Shown: piece by piece, positions 11,266 through 23,177 of the stretch
Layout: each line of letters starts with the position of its first letter
Position numbering within the stretch: the first letter of the stretch is position 1
NCBI RefSeq assembly: GCF_950023065.1
Contig: NC_088681.1
Span: 60,546,836 to 60,610,835 of the forward strand
From: Planococcus citri
Lineage: Eukaryota; Arthropoda; Insecta; Hemiptera; Pseudococcidae
Reading direction: 5' to 3'
DNA: 64,000 nt
Program-made: the position numbers and the translations under genes
Notes under the pieces: generated by a model
The model's database searches: none
Told to the model about the DNA's origin: nothing
Seen by the model: only the letters and a program-made list of their open reading frames with translations

Positions 11266-13411
11266 CCAGGAATTAATAGCTAAAGAAAATAAAATACGGT
11301 TTGTTTTCTTGGTCGAATGATGAAAATTTCGTTCGCGAGTCCCCAAAATCGATTTTTCAATCGCGATACTTTTTGGCAAAGAGATTTTAACGTAAAAACA
11401 ATTATTCAACTACAATAATGGGGGATCGTTTCATGTCCAATCAGCCTGATTTTGGGTTCAGGTACGTCGATTTCGCTCAAAATTCTCGCTGTCATTAGCT
11501 CCTGCGCCCTACTTTGAACAGCAGAAGTAGGAATGTTTTTTTTTAATTCAAATTCGGGACGATTTTCGCGACTTTTTGGTATTTTTGGCGAAAATCGCGA
11601 CTTATAGCGACATGGTAGACCCTGGATACCATTCCACCAATCACATGCATCTATTTCACGTTGCCAACTTCTAGGTATTTTTAATGAAAAACTTACTTTG
11701 GGTTCACGATATTTCTGGGCACCCGGATGTAGCATGAAAAATGGCATTTCTCATCAATTCGTTGACGGGGGAGGGAGATTTTTACATGTTTGTCTACACA
11801 TTGGTAAAATATCTCAGAAGTGCAAAAATTTTCATTTTTTAGATTTCTGATGGTATTTTTGCCATAAGTGCCAAACTTGTAATTTTTTTTCTCGAAAATG
11901 AAAAAAAAAATCCAGTCCAATTTCTTGATGTTAGGTATTCTACATAAACTGGACTAAAACTGAGAATGTTTTCAGAATTTTTACTCGCTGAGATCATGAT
12001 TAAGTATATTTGAATTATAAGTTTTTAAATCGATTTTTCAAGGTTTTTGAAAGTGGCCACACTGATTCTGACATCATTCGTCCATTACTCTCTCAAAGTA
12101 CTATAGAATTAGAAAAAAAAGTTCAAAATTCTATACCACGTACAACCGGAGCAATTTGCAACTGAAGTTTTCCATTTTCGTCCATTTTGGAGTACTTTGA
12201 AGCCCCACAGCTCCGCCAAAAAAATCGAAAAAATGTCCGGTATACGTCATTTCGCACTTCGGGAGTAATAAGGTTACATCTCAAAAAAGTGAAATTTTAC
12301 AGGAGAGTGATTTTCTTTTTTTTTAAAACTTGATTCATTATTTTTATCAACTTATAATTAATTGTGAGGAATGAATAGCACCTCATTTTAAAGATCTGGT
12401 ATCCTACCTTCATTTAGCATAAGAACACTTTGAAAAATAAAATCTTAAAGAGGAAATATTTCAATGTTTGGAAAACATTTTGAGTTACCTTTCATTAAAG
12501 TTGATGTGGAGGCGAAAGGAAGCGTCCAAAAAAAATTTCATGTTAACAAAGTTGTAGAGAATTAAATTTCCAATCGACATAATGTCGTTAGTTTTTATCT
12601 AGAGCGCTTGGTTTTTGAGTTTTTCTCAAAAAACTAAAATTTCATTATATGTGCAAATTCATTTTTCTGAAAAGTGATCAATTTAAAAAAATTTTTCCAT
12701 TTGGTACAAACCAATAAAAAATGCACTCCTTGGACTGTTTTCAACTGACAAACATTCAAAACAATCAAAACTGTTTGTTAACACTTTGTATGTACGAAAT
12801 TTGCTCAAAAAAGGTGGCGTTTTTTGAGATGTCACCTTATAACTCCAAACAACTTGCAATGTTGTTGGGATTTTGAGTTAGGCCATTTTGCGTTTTTTTA
12901 CAAGATATAGATAAATTGTACCCAACTCAAAGTGTTATTTTTGGTTGAGGGGGCTCATACAAACCCCAAAAATGCAAAAACATCAAAATCAATTTTTATT
13001 GAGATGTTTTTTAAAAATAGTGTCTTTAAGGAAGAGTTTCGACCAAAAATGGAAAATTTTCATTTGGTTTTCATAGGACTTCGATTTTTTATAATTTATC
13101 ATATTTTCAAATGTTGAGGAGGTTCCATGCAAGGAGATACGGAGAGTCACCAATTCAGAAGAATTTTGACACAGAAATTAATGAGAATTGGAAAAAAAGT
13201 TACACTTTTCTATACATAATCTCATTTTCCCCATCGGTTTCAACATTTGGGGGCGTCACACAAGGGAGCCATCATCATAGCTAATGAGAATAATCGACAT
13301 AGAAATGAAAAATTTTCGCGGATTTTCTTATAGTTTTTAGTCATTTTATAGAGGCGGGAGAAGGGGAGGAGAAGACACCCAACGAGAATTATTTTGGAAT
13401 TGGAATGTATA
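11266..13411. other. Upstream flank of copy 2 and duplicated flank of copy 3
   Basis: 11286-11500 matches the upstream flanks of copies 4 (25115-25330) and 5 (31381-31590). 13000-13190 matches 26970-27160 (shared GAAAATTTTCATTT, GGACTTCGATTTTTTAT and TCAGA words). No coding region is supported in the rest, which includes a stretch (12080-12300) with short words about CCACAGCTCCG. Confidence 0.5.
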
Positions 13412-14653
13412 GGGTGCCATTTATCGACACGACAGATTAAATGATTTGAACGACCAAAAAAAAGTGTTTTGCACGACAGATGCTAACGTCCAAAACCACT
13501 TTTTTAACGACGGAAACAGTTCTCAACCATTGCACGACAACAAAAATTCAAGTGCACGCCAAAAAAATTAAGTGAGCGCCAGCGTATGCCCGACAAATTG
13601 AATTAAATGCATCGACGACTTTAGGAAATGAACGACGACATAATGATAGAAGCGACGAATTTATTCACAAAACTAAAATTTCCAAAAATGATTTATGTTG
13701 GTTTCGAACCAATCTGAAGCCTCCCCCTCCAGTGCATTTTCCAATAAAAACTTCCTAAAGCTAAAAAAAAATGAAATTCAGCACTTAAAAAGGCACATTG
13801 GGTACATATCTTTAAATTCTTTTTAAGCAGGTTCAAATCCAAAATTTTCTCCAACGATCACTTTTTTTTGAATTGGAAAATTAAAAAACAAGATGAGAGG
13901 CACTAGGAGTCCTGAAAGTAGCTTTTATTCACACTTGAGAATTTTTTTGCAATTTTTGTTGGCTTCCACTCCCTTTATAGTTGATGCTGTATTTTTTTTT
14001 TTTTTTTAAACAAAAAAAACGCTGAAATGTGTATCTATTTTCCGATAAAATTGAGACATATTCGGGGGGGGGGATGGTAGCGCAAAAACTCGAAGCTTCA
14101 AAATAAGTTCAGCCATATTGTGCTACTTACTTTGATATGAAATTATTTTGAATTTTGTTTAAAATTCCTATTTGATAATTAGGTACCTTGTAAGTAAGAA
14201 ATAGGATTAAAAACTGTTTTCGCTGCAATTTTTTTCAAATTTTTAAATCGTAGCTTTCGACTTAATTCTCATTGCAAAAAGTCAAACTTTCAGCTTGAAA
14301 ATTTTATTTTGAGTTTTAAAAATTTTAATCAGGTAAATGTTCACCAATTTCGAATAACTAACCCTGCAAAAAGACTCTCTCTAACATTATTCACAAATCG
14401 GCCCCATTCATGTCCACTAATTCAAACGACAGATGAATAATTCGAGATGTCGGTCAATTGAAATTATTTCGTCGGGCTTTCCCTTTTTCGAGGCGTGAAT
14501 TTTCTATGCTTGTCGTTCGAGGTCTGTCGTTCAATGCTGTCGTTTTAATGACCAAAACTGTCGTTAAATCGCTGTCGTTCAAAGACACGATTTCGTCGTG
14601 GGATTTTTCTGTCGTGCAATTCACTTATTCTGTCGTTCAATTAAAGTTTTCCC
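13412..14653. mobile_element. ACGACA/TGTCGT-motif foldback-type element
   Basis: The left block (13430-13680) is full of ACGACA, AACGACC and CGACGAC. The right block (14415-14648) holds the same word inverted, TGTCGTTCAA and TGTCGTGCAA, at least eight times. About 730 bases of A+T-rich sequence lie between. The two ends align after inversion: GGGTGCCATTTATCGACACG against GGGAAAACTTTAATTGAACG, each followed by ACAG and a similar spacing to the next motif. Parallel flank at 27160-27180 beside copy 5 lacks this insert, supporting insertion after the duplication. The target duplication is unclear. The iterated motif is likely a transposase binding site (inference). Confidence 0.55.
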
Positions 14654-14789
14654 GTATGTATATAGGTAAATTAGAAAATGATGAACTATTTTTTCATAGA
14701 ATTCAACAACTTCTCGGCAGGGGAGGAGCCCAAATAAGCTAAGGGGCAAAACAAGAGCCACCTCTTGCGTTCCATCGTTTTTGAATTGA

Positions 14790-15110
14790 ATTTTGAAGCA
14801 CTTTCGAACGATGAAATTTGAAATTATACCCTACTAAAGTTGTAAGTACACGAAGAGGCTGACATTTAGCCAAAATGAACCAGCCCTTTCCCCAACCAGC
14901 TGGAGCCAAGTAATGGCGGATTTCTTAGTCGTTGGATGAGCAGCTCGAGCTGTTGGCAGAAGAACTTGAGCGAAATCGAAAGACATGACTTTGAAATTCG
15001 AAAATGCTGAGTTCTATTGGTAAATTATGAGAGAAAAATCAACCGGTACTTCTTATCATTATCGAGATCACGAAAAAATCAGTTTAAATGCAATTTGTCC
15101 GAATTCTCTC
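14790..15110 (-). repeat. Shared downstream segment, unit 3
   Basis: Similar to 27175-27490 and 35380-35590: GCACTTTCGAACGATGAAAT, AGCTCGAGCTGTTGGCAGAAG, GAGATCACGAAAAAATCA. On the minus strand all three can be read as a short peptide containing SNF, LPTARA.HPTTK. There is no consistent start or stop, so a gene is not claimed. Confidence 0.5.
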
Positions 15111-16124
15111 ACCATGCCATTTTTCTTGTCACTTTGAAAAAAAATTGGGGAGGTTTTTTTCTCCACTGCATTGTATAGATGCATCAGTACGATAGCCCTC
15201 TAAAAGTTTTTCTGAGAGAAACAGGAATTACTCAAGTTGATAAAAAAATCACGTTGAATACACTTATACCAATTTATCAAGAATTTACAGTGGTTTTTTG
15301 TCTTGCTTGTTTTTTATTTTCATTTTGGACAAGGGCTATTTTTCCAATGAGCTCCTCATATGTTTCAGAAACTCAAAACCTTACATTTTTGAGAATTTGT
15401 AGTTAAATAAAATGCAAAAAGCAGTTAATGAAATAACTTTTTTCAAAAAAATCTACCAAAATAATGAAAAGGTCCGATTTTTTTTTTTTGCATAAATGAG
15501 CAGATTAATAACGCAATAAAAGTTCACTGCGAAAATTGGACACTTTTGAATATTTTAAAGTTGCCAAAACAGTCGTTGTCTGAATCCCCTACGTAGTCTT
15601 CCTAACTCACCTTTTTTTAGAAACAATAAGTAGAAACGAATTCCAATTTTATTTATACTGGACTGCGTATACAAATGAAAAAAACTAGATCCCAAATAAG
15701 CAAAAATAGGTATTCGTTTATTAAAAATGAAAAAAGTATTAGTGCATTTTTCTGTATGCACTCCTAGTTAAAAAATGAACGTGTCTATAATAACATAAAA
15801 CACAAATGTGATGTAAGTATAGAAATACAAAAAAAATTTCAGCGAATCACCACACAATTTATGTTTCCTTCGTGTGCAAATTACTAAAAAACTAGCTAAA
15901 AATAGGACGTAAAAAAACAAATCTCAGTGTATTTTAAAATCTAACAAGTCTAATCAGTCTGAATAATTCGATATCATCGACTTTTTAAAATTATCAAATA
16001 CATACTTAGTTTAATTTCAATATAATTATGCAGCATTGATAAAAAAAATAAAAAAGAACATACAGTGACAGCCTCAGGAGATCGCATTCACAGAGAAATC
16101 TCTCAACGCCGCAATGGCTGGATT
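15111..16124 (-). other. 3' flank and 3'UTR region of copy 3
   Basis: 15640-16124 is the conserved 3' block (poly(A) signal 15717-15722; GTATGCACTCCTAG at 15757-15770). The rest (15111-15640) shows no supported gene. A 75-codon plus-strand frame at 15179-15406 has no recognisable features and is treated as chance. Confidence 0.5.
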
Positions 16125-17957
16125 CTATGCAAAATAAGACTGCCTAAATCTTTCGGCCTCTTCGGCACTTTCCAACAACCAACATAAAAACTGCTCAAAA
16201 ACAGGTGTTTTAAATCGGTCGTCTCGGTTGTCAAAATATCTGTTATCGCGATTTTGTACAATAAACTCAGCCAAAAAACTAATCATCCGCATTTTTATCA
16301 CCTGTATAGTTTGTCTCGCCGAACCAAACGTATCCACTAATTCCATAACTGCTTCGAAAGAAGGATTCAATGAGACGAGATGGGACGATAGAATGTCTCG
16401 AGGTGAAGTTGACAACATAAGTTGATTCTTGAATTCTGACGATTGATTTCCACTGTCGAAAATATCGTCGATAAATACACTAAATTCGTTGGCTCTTTTG
16501 GCAAGTGGACGAGTAATACGGCAATTTTCTCCGAGAAAGGTTGATTGCAAAAGCTGCAGCTTGTAATCTTTCGCTGCTTGACCACCTTCGGGCCAATAAA
16601 AGCTCAGCAAATCGTTGAATTCGTCGAACATCCCAACACGTAACAGCTTGCTACACAAGTGATGCACATTATCACTTTCAGTTAACATTCTACCCTTGAA
16701 CTGGGCAATTTCTTCTTCGTTTTCGAAGCAAAGTTTCATTATTCTAAGTAAATCTTCACTTCGGGTGCCATCGATCAAATGAGTCCAACAGTCGTGCCAA
16801 AATGTGCTCCTCTGCTCAAAAGTGGCCGACGAAAGAATAAGCAATAAAAATCCGACGAAACGTCTGCTGCTTCGAATAAACAATCCTTCCTTTTCAAATA
16901 ATCTCGTGTTGGATAAAATATCTTCGACTATCGATTGTTTTACATTAGTTGGGATATCGTTCCAAATAAGGGAACAATTAAACAACCAGTTCTGCGGTTG
17001 ACTCGAACACCCTTTAAAATCGGAGGCCTGCTCCAGTCTCATCATTTCGACGACCAATGTTCTGAAAGTACCTTCGGTCATTTTATTTTGAATAAGCTTC
17101 CACGTCGGTTGAATGTACCAATTGTCACGGAGACGATCGTTGAGCAGATTTAGTATCAACTTACCACCGTAGGTATTAACAAATTCATCGAGCTGTTGAT
17201 CGTTCAGATTTGATAACACGAATGTAACTAACAATTTCACATCACGATTGTAAGTGTCTATGGCTTTTATCATTCGATTTTCCACGGATACACGATTCCA
17301 GAAATACTCTAGAGATGGTCTATTATGCCTCATGTGATGGCCAAGCATAACTTCGTCAACAGATCTGCCCTCGTGGATTGGGATCTCACTCAGCTGATTC
17401 TTCAGAAAGCAAATCCAGTAATATAATTGCGGGCATTTGCTAAAATCCATACTATTCAAGCCGAAACTCTGACATACAGAAGGCCAAATCCGTCTGATGT
17501 CGTCCTCGAAAAAATACGTACAAGCTATAGCGAATTTTTCGACCTCACTTAGTCTGTCACAAACCATCATGCGTTTCGCTGTTCTCGCATAATCGACGGT
17601 GCCACTGTAATCAGCCACAAAATCGTCAAAGACTTCCAAAATAGAGTTTCGATCGGCGCGGTATGGCTGGAATATCGTTCTGAACTCGCTACACAGCCAT
17701 GTCGTCGCTGATGGCCCAAATCTTAGTACAAATTTGTCTACCGCATCATAAATTACTGGCGGCAAATCGGGGACCAATACGGATATTGCGGAGAAATGGT
17801 AACCGAGTGGAAGAAATCTTGATATCGTGCCGTTCATGCGACGTTTGCGTATATCATTGCGCCAGATTTCCATGCTGACTGCGATGGCCGATAGATCTTT
17901 CAACGGTATAGGAGTGGGTTGAGCAATATCATATACGACAGGCGTTATTTCGGCCAT
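16125..17957 (-). CDS. Tandem-family protein, copy 3 (610 aa, intact)
   Basis: Closest to copy 2 by eye along its whole length. Start MAEITPVVYDIAQPTP, end RFRQSYFA. All indels against copy 2 are whole codons: an added Gly in PEGGQAAK, and LFIRSSRRF where copy 2 has DLHRCSRRF. Conserved blocks include VLEVFDDFVADYSGTVDYAR, CTYFFEDDIRRIWPSVCQSF, PQLYYWICFLKNQ and FWHDCWTHLIDG. The preserved frame with only codon-sized length changes argues for selection on the protein, although no dN/dS could be computed. The function is unknown. The 3' block with poly(A) signal 15717-15722 lies about 405 bases past the stop. The space before copy 2 is 4.9 kb, lengthened by the ACGACA-motif element. Confidence 0.92.
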   Translation of the reverse strand: MAEITPVVYDIAQPTPIPLKDLSAIAVSMEIWRNDIRKRRMNGTISRFLPLGYHFSAISVLVPDLPPVIYDAVDKFVLRFGPSATTWLCSEFRTIFQPYRADRNSILEVFDDFVADYSGTVDYARTAKRMMVCDRLSEVEKFAIACTYFFEDDIRRIWPSVCQSFGLNSMDFSKCPQLYYWICFLKNQLSEIPIHEGRSVDEVMLGHHMRHNRPSLEYFWNRVSVENRMIKAIDTYNRDVKLLVTFVLSNLNDQQLDEFVNTYGGKLILNLLNDRLRDNWYIQPTWKLIQNKMTEGTFRTLVVEMMRLEQASDFKGCSSQPQNWLFNCSLIWNDIPTNVKQSIVEDILSNTRLFEKEGLFIRSSRRFVGFLLLILSSATFEQRSTFWHDCWTHLIDGTRSEDLLRIMKLCFENEEEIAQFKGRMLTESDNVHHLCSKLLRVGMFDEFNDLLSFYWPEGGQAAKDYKLQLLQSTFLGENCRITRPLAKRANEFSVFIDDIFDSGNQSSEFKNQLMLSTSPRDILSSHLVSLNPSFEAVMELVDTFGSARQTIQVIKMRMISFLAEFIVQNRDNRYFDNRDDRFKTPVFEQFLCWLLESAEEAERFRQSYFA

Positions 17958-17999
17958 TTATGAAATTCTTGATTCTGCTCACGTACACTTTTGAACCTG

Positions 18000-18042
18000 G
18001 AATCGTAACGAGCGAATTAATTCCATGAAGCGAGCAGCTGGC
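18000..18042 (-). promoter_or_regulatory. Conserved 5' block of copy 3
   Basis: Same leader block as the other copies. The palindrome (18013-18024) has one change here, CGAATTAATTCC, so its second half is imperfect. The flanking words CGTAACGAG and ATGAAGCGAGCAGCTGG are kept. Confidence 0.38.
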
Positions 18043-18059
18043 CGGGAATTAATAGGTAA

Positions 18060-18913
18060 ATAAAATAAAATAAGCTGGGCCATTCCATGCCAATTCGACC
18101 AACCTTTTTGGATCATGCATTTCGATTTCGCTCAAATTTTTTTTACAATATCTACACACCCACCAAGTAAGAAACCCGCAATCAGTTTGGTCACAGCCTC
18201 CTCAGGTGATGGGTGGGAGGGGCTTCCATTATTTTCACATTATCTCGAGGTACTCAAACTTCAGCAGCGCATTCCTCGGAAAAGCTATGATACTTTGATC
18301 AAAACTGACTTCACAGTTCGAAAGACCATTGAATTTTGAACTGTATGAAGCATTTGGAGTTTTCAAAATTCGAAAGTCGAATTTTCAAATTGAAAGTTCA
18401 AATTTCAAAATGGCGCTGTAAGTAGGAGCTACTATTCAAAATTCGGAAACAAATCTATAGATATACCTTTTGATGCTTTTTCGACATATTCAAGTTTCGA
18501 GATGGGATCTCTTAACGGATGGGGAGCACCCCACACCCAATTTTGGGCAAACTTTCGAAAACGAATCTGGAGCATGTGATATATCGAATTGTATGTTTTA
18601 GGTGACGCTGAACACGAATATGACGTCAGATTTTGATTGGACCCATCCACGGCCCCCAGCACCTCCCCAAATGGATTGAAAGTTCACATTAGGGGTTTTT
18701 TCGTGCGATACAAAACATAGTAGGTATGTTTAAGGTGACGCTGAACACGAATATGACGTCAAATTTTCGATTGGACCCCATCCACAGCCCCCAACAATTT
18801 TTTTAGACTTTTATCAATTGGAGGAGGTTCTGGGAGCTATGGGTGAGGTCAATTTGTGAAAAATCGATAGAATTTCTGAAATCAGCATCCCTGAAAACCT
18901 ACATTTCGATATA
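18060..18913. other. Repeat-rich space upstream of copy 3
   Basis: Holds a two-copy tandem duplication of about 70 bases with a period of about 132: 18593-18660 and 18725-18793 share GGTGACGCTGAACACGAATA and TGACGTCA, then GATTGGACCC. 18850-18913 is the left half of a site duplicated at 19590-19690. No gene is supported. Confidence 0.55.
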
Positions 18914-19520
18914 CAGTAAAAGCTCGTTATAACGCTCTTCAAGGGACCGGAGAAAAAGAGCGTTATAAGCTGAAGCGCGTTATAACCGAAAGTCTCATTT
19001 TAACGCTGATTAGCGTTATACCGCGAATTCTCGTTTTAAAGCAAAAAAAGCGTTATAAAGGAAGTGGAAACGAGAACTTTATTTTGAATTTGAACAACTA
19101 TTCCAAGTGGAAATAAAAAAATCTGAAATTTTACATTGATTTTGAGGTCTGCTATAATAATATAAATGATTTTTTGGCAAAATTTTGCCATAAAAGTTTT
19201 TTTTTGAATTTTCAAAAATCAAAACTACAGAAATTGCAAAAAAAGCTGTTGTTGCGGCCAAAATGTTCAGAAAGTGATGATTTTTTACACATGAGTAAGC
19301 TTTCTTTTGCAAAAAAATGGGTTTTTGTTGCTAAAATTATGAAAAAAATGTGATTTTTCCTGAATTTTAGAGCGTTAAATCGCGATTTATAATCGCTCAT
19401 GAGCGTTATATCGCGATTAATTTTACATTGGTTTAAATGGGGATGTCAAGGGACCGGAAGGAATCAGCGTTATAATGAAATCAGCGTTATATCCGAAAGC
19501 GTTATAACGAGCTTTTACTG
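18914..19520. mobile_element. Pogo/Tc1-mariner-like MITE
   Basis: The 607-bp element has perfect 23-bp terminal inverted repeats beginning CAGTAAAAGCTCGTTATAAC, flanked by TA on both sides (18912-18913, 19521-19522). The word GCGTTATAA recurs inward from both ends. The CAGT start, TA target and CTCGTTATAACG core are typical of pogo-type MITEs. No transposase is present. A diverged duplicate of the flanking sequence at 19620-19680 (CGATATACATGTCGATTTTT) has no insert and so shows the empty site. Confidence 0.85.
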
Positions 19521-19522
19521 TA

Positions 19523-20612
19523 CATGTCCATTTTTTGTGAAAAATGTCATCCCCCACCCCTTGAATGCAGTATCATCCCCTTAGCTTCGACCAAAATGAA
19601 AAACTGATAGCATTTCTGAAATCAGCGTCCTTGAAAACCTACTTTTCGATATACATGTCGATTTTTTGTGAAAAATAGACCTACTCCCCTATATGGTCTC
19701 ACCCCCCCCCACTTGAAATCAAAAATTTTTTTGCAAATTTGCGTTCAACGATACAAAAAAACATTTATACAAACATCACTATCTCGGTAGTAAGAAAATG
19801 TACACTTACGTTGATTACATTTCTAAAATTCATTCAACATGAGCAAGATAAGGGTCAAATTTGACCCCCTCTACTACCTCCCAGGAGGGGTGTATAAAGT
19901 GCCTCCGAGTCTTATTCGATGGCATTTGCTTTGTAGTATTCGAAAATCGACATTAGAACCTTCTCCCTGTAATTGTATCCGGTGCACAGTTCAAAAACCC
20001 CGATTTTTGCGAGAAAATGCCGAAAAACGCCAATTTTTAACCCCTTTAGACCCCTCTGTACACCCACGGTAGAGGTATGCGAAAGTATTAATGGTCGATT
20101 CGCATTGTAATTGACCTGTAGAATCCGAAAATGCCCATTAAAAATGTCGATAGAAGGTCAGCGTGTCGTCTAGGTTTGAAAAACTGTAATTTTGGGGTAT
20201 TTTTGAGAAAAATGCAAAAACTTTACTCAGAAAAACTCAAATTTGAGGCATGCCTCTTCCTCAGATTTTGAAAGTAATGGTATTTTCGAACTCAGCGGGG
20301 TTCAATCATGTGGAATTGACACCAATATCGCCCCGTTGGCCCCATTTGGAAAAATGGGGAGTTGAACTCTCCCCCAAATCACCCCCATTCCCCTCCTATG
20401 GGACTTGGCGATTGCCTCTCGGGCTTAAAAATTTTCTTTTGGTGTACTTGTTCATCATACCAAATTTCAAAGCTTTATCATCATTTGCCGCTTACTTACA
20501 GTTTGCCACTAAACTATACTGGGTGGGTAGATATTGTAAAAAAAAATTGAGCGAAATCAAAAAACCGTCTTTTAAAATCGCATTTTTCTGGTCGAATAGT
20601 AAAAATTTCGTC
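19523..20612. other. Non-coding duplicated sequence
   Basis: 19590-19690 is the paralogue of the MITE insertion site. 19840-20600 is less A+T-rich (GACCCCTCTGTACACCC, CACCCCCATTCCCCTCC) and contains overlapping plus-strand frames of up to 121 codons (20250-20615). These have no domain-like features and are not called as genes. Confidence 0.45.
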
Positions 20613-20965
20613 TAATCACATCTTGAAACCGGTTCATTGGTTCGCATTTAGCAAGCAGTTTTTGACAATCGCCTAAAAATTGGAGATGGAGAAAAAAACT
20701 TGAAACAAAAGTTGTAGAGTGTAAAAAATTGAACCATTTTGGCTGATCAGATTTTGAAAATAGCTAATTAATTTGCAACTAGTATCTTTTCGATGGTTTG
20801 TTGTGAATTAATGAACTGGTTTCAAATCTGATTAGCAAAAATAGTTCAATTTTTCCCACTCTACAACTTTTGTTTCGTGTTTTTTTCTCTATCTCCGATT
20901 TTTAGGCGATTGCCAAAAACTGGTTCCTGTATGCGAACCAATGAACCGGTTTCAAAATGTGATTA
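20613..20965. repeat. Long inverted repeat (hairpin, arms about 146 bases)
   Basis: The left arm 20613-20758 is complementary to the right arm 20821-20965. Examples are TGAAACCGGTTCATTGGTTC against GAACCAATGAACCGGTTTCA, and AACAAAAGTTGTAGAGTG against its inverse. By eye about nine bases in ten pair, with a loop of about 60 bases that pairs partly. A third, direct copy follows at about 20940-21080. It could be a foldback element or a hairpin-RNA locus. Confidence 0.75.
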
Positions 20966-22760
20966 GACTGAATTGTGTAATTTTTCACGCTCTACAACTT
21001 TTGTTCTGAGCTTTTTTCTCCATCTACAATTTTTGGGTATTTTTTGTTAACTGGTTGCAAATTAATGAACCGATTTCAAAAAAATTCACAGACACATTTC
21101 TTAGACATTTCCGTGATTTATGAAGGAGTTTCTACAGAAAATTAAAATTTGGACTAGGTATTTCCCACGAACAAAAGTCAAAATTTGATGAAAGAAATCA
21201 AGATAGCTGAAAACCTGTTCAAAACGAAATTTATTGAAAATGTATTCGACGTAGATTAAATTATGTGTCGCGAGTCAAAAGTGGATTTTTCCAAAGCTCG
21301 AAAATCGGTTTATGCACCATCTTTGACCTCCCTAGTCGTTTTTCTATAAATAGGAAGGTGGGACCTATTTTTATGTTTCACTTTTCTGCATTCCCTCCAA
21401 CTAAGGTTGTTGGATTCTATGATGAAATGATTCCTCAATTTTTGATTTTCAAGCCGTTCTCATGAGCCCCCTGTCATGTTTTGGAAATTTTTAGATTTGC
21501 AAAAAGATGCCATCAAAATCATCTGAAATCAACTCCAGCACGTATAAACGTGATTGGTGCTCGTTAGTGACTCGCTTGGGCTACTTAGACTCTCTTTCAA
21601 ATCCAGAAATTCAATATTCTGATTCCAGTTTTGTATTCAGCGAGTCAAATAACTCTGATTTGAACTCCTAAAACAATCATGTCTCCAGATTTTCAACAAT
21701 GAATTGAAAAACTTGGGAATGAATTCATCGGCGAAGAACTAACCTGGGGGAAGAAATTGTCCTCGGCGAAGAATAAGAAGAAAACCAGATACGCATATTT
21801 CCGTTTGCATTTTTGAAACAATTTCGAATGTCCAACTCACAATTGAGAAAAGTCAACTTTTACTGGAAACTCCAGATCGACTCGAAAATAGTTGCAATCG
21901 ATTAGGAAGGAGGGGGGAGGGGTTTACATTTTAATACACAGATTAAATTAACAATTTTCAATTTTTATCTAATGGTTTAAAATTTTTATGGAAACCGAAA
22001 TAGTAAACAGGGAATTTCAGCCATTCTCAAAAAATACGTCAAAAATCAAAAAATCAACTTTGTTAAGCTGAAAATTTGGTTCTGAGGTGTGAGTGACGTG
22101 ATTTTTCAGTGAACCGAATTCAAGCTAAATCGAAAATGACGTTTGAATTTTTACTACAAGGGGAGATTTTTGTCACACTTCGATCCAATTTAAGCAAAAG
22201 GGAGAATTTTTGACAATTATTCAGAAAAATGGTACTTTTTTTGCAATTATTTACGTAAGTATGTCAAGAAAAAACCGAGATTTTTGGAGAATTTTTCAAG
22301 CAAAAACGACAATTTTTGGCAATTTTGCTCCAAAGCGAAAGTTTTTATCCATCTACTTCATTTTGAAAAAGCGAGAGTTTATTATTATTTACCCACCTAT
22401 TTATTTTGGGAAAAGCGAGAATTTTTGAAAATTTTTGGCAGGAAGGAAAACTTTTACAATTTTAGCAAATACCGAGACTTTTTTTTTGGCAATTTCGTTA
22501 GAAAGTGAAGAATCTTCTCGAAAATATCTGGCAAACGGCAATATACTTTGACAATTTTGAAAGCAGGTCTTCTTGTAAAATTATTAGCAAAAAAACGATA
22601 CGTGCTTTTTCCCAATTTATGTCGAACAATTTTGTCCCTGTTCTGAGATTTTCGCCCCATTCAAAATAAATGAGTCATAAATTGTCGTAAAAATAGAAGT
22701 TCATTTTTTACCGCGTATACAAATGAAAAAAACCTAGGTACGCACATAAGGAAAAATATT
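20966..22760. other. Space downstream of copy 4, with minisatellite
   Basis: No gene is supported. 22190-22640 is a degenerate minisatellite (AAGCGAGAATTTTTGAAAATT, TTTTTGGCAATTTTG) ending at the 3' block of copy 4. 21265-21465 carries a 66-codon frame without features. Confidence 0.45.
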
Positions 22761-23177
22761 CGTTTATTAAAAGTGAAAAAAGTCAACGCAGTTCTGCATG
22801 CACTCGTAGTTAAAAAATCAACGCAGGAAATCACATAATAAAACAAAATTAATGTACCTCAACTATAAAAAACAATTTTAGCAAATCATCGCACAATTTA
22901 TGCATACTTCTTGTGCAAATTATCGAAAAACTAGCTAAAAATAGGTACATTACGTAAAAAAAAAACAAATCTCAATGTATTTTAAAATCTAACAAGTCTA
23001 ATCAGTCTGAATAATTCGATATCAATCATCGACTTCAAAAATTATCAAATACTTAGTTTAATTTCAATACATATAATTATGCAGCATTGTTAAAAAAAAT
23101 AAATAAAATAAAAAACACACAGTGACAGCCTCAGGAGATCGCATTTCACAGAGAAATTTCTCAACGCTGATGGGATC
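22690..23177 (-). other. 3'UTR/flank block of copy 4
   Basis: Conserved block with poly(A) signal 22763-22768, the word GCATGCACTCGTAG, and the near-identical run CTAACAAGTCTAATCAGTCT shared with the copy 3 flank. Confidence 0.55.

Noticed and set aside
20250..20615. 121-codon plus-strand frame
   Set aside because: Low-complexity and Pro/Lys-rich, overlapped by another frame, no domain, and it ends in the hairpin arm.
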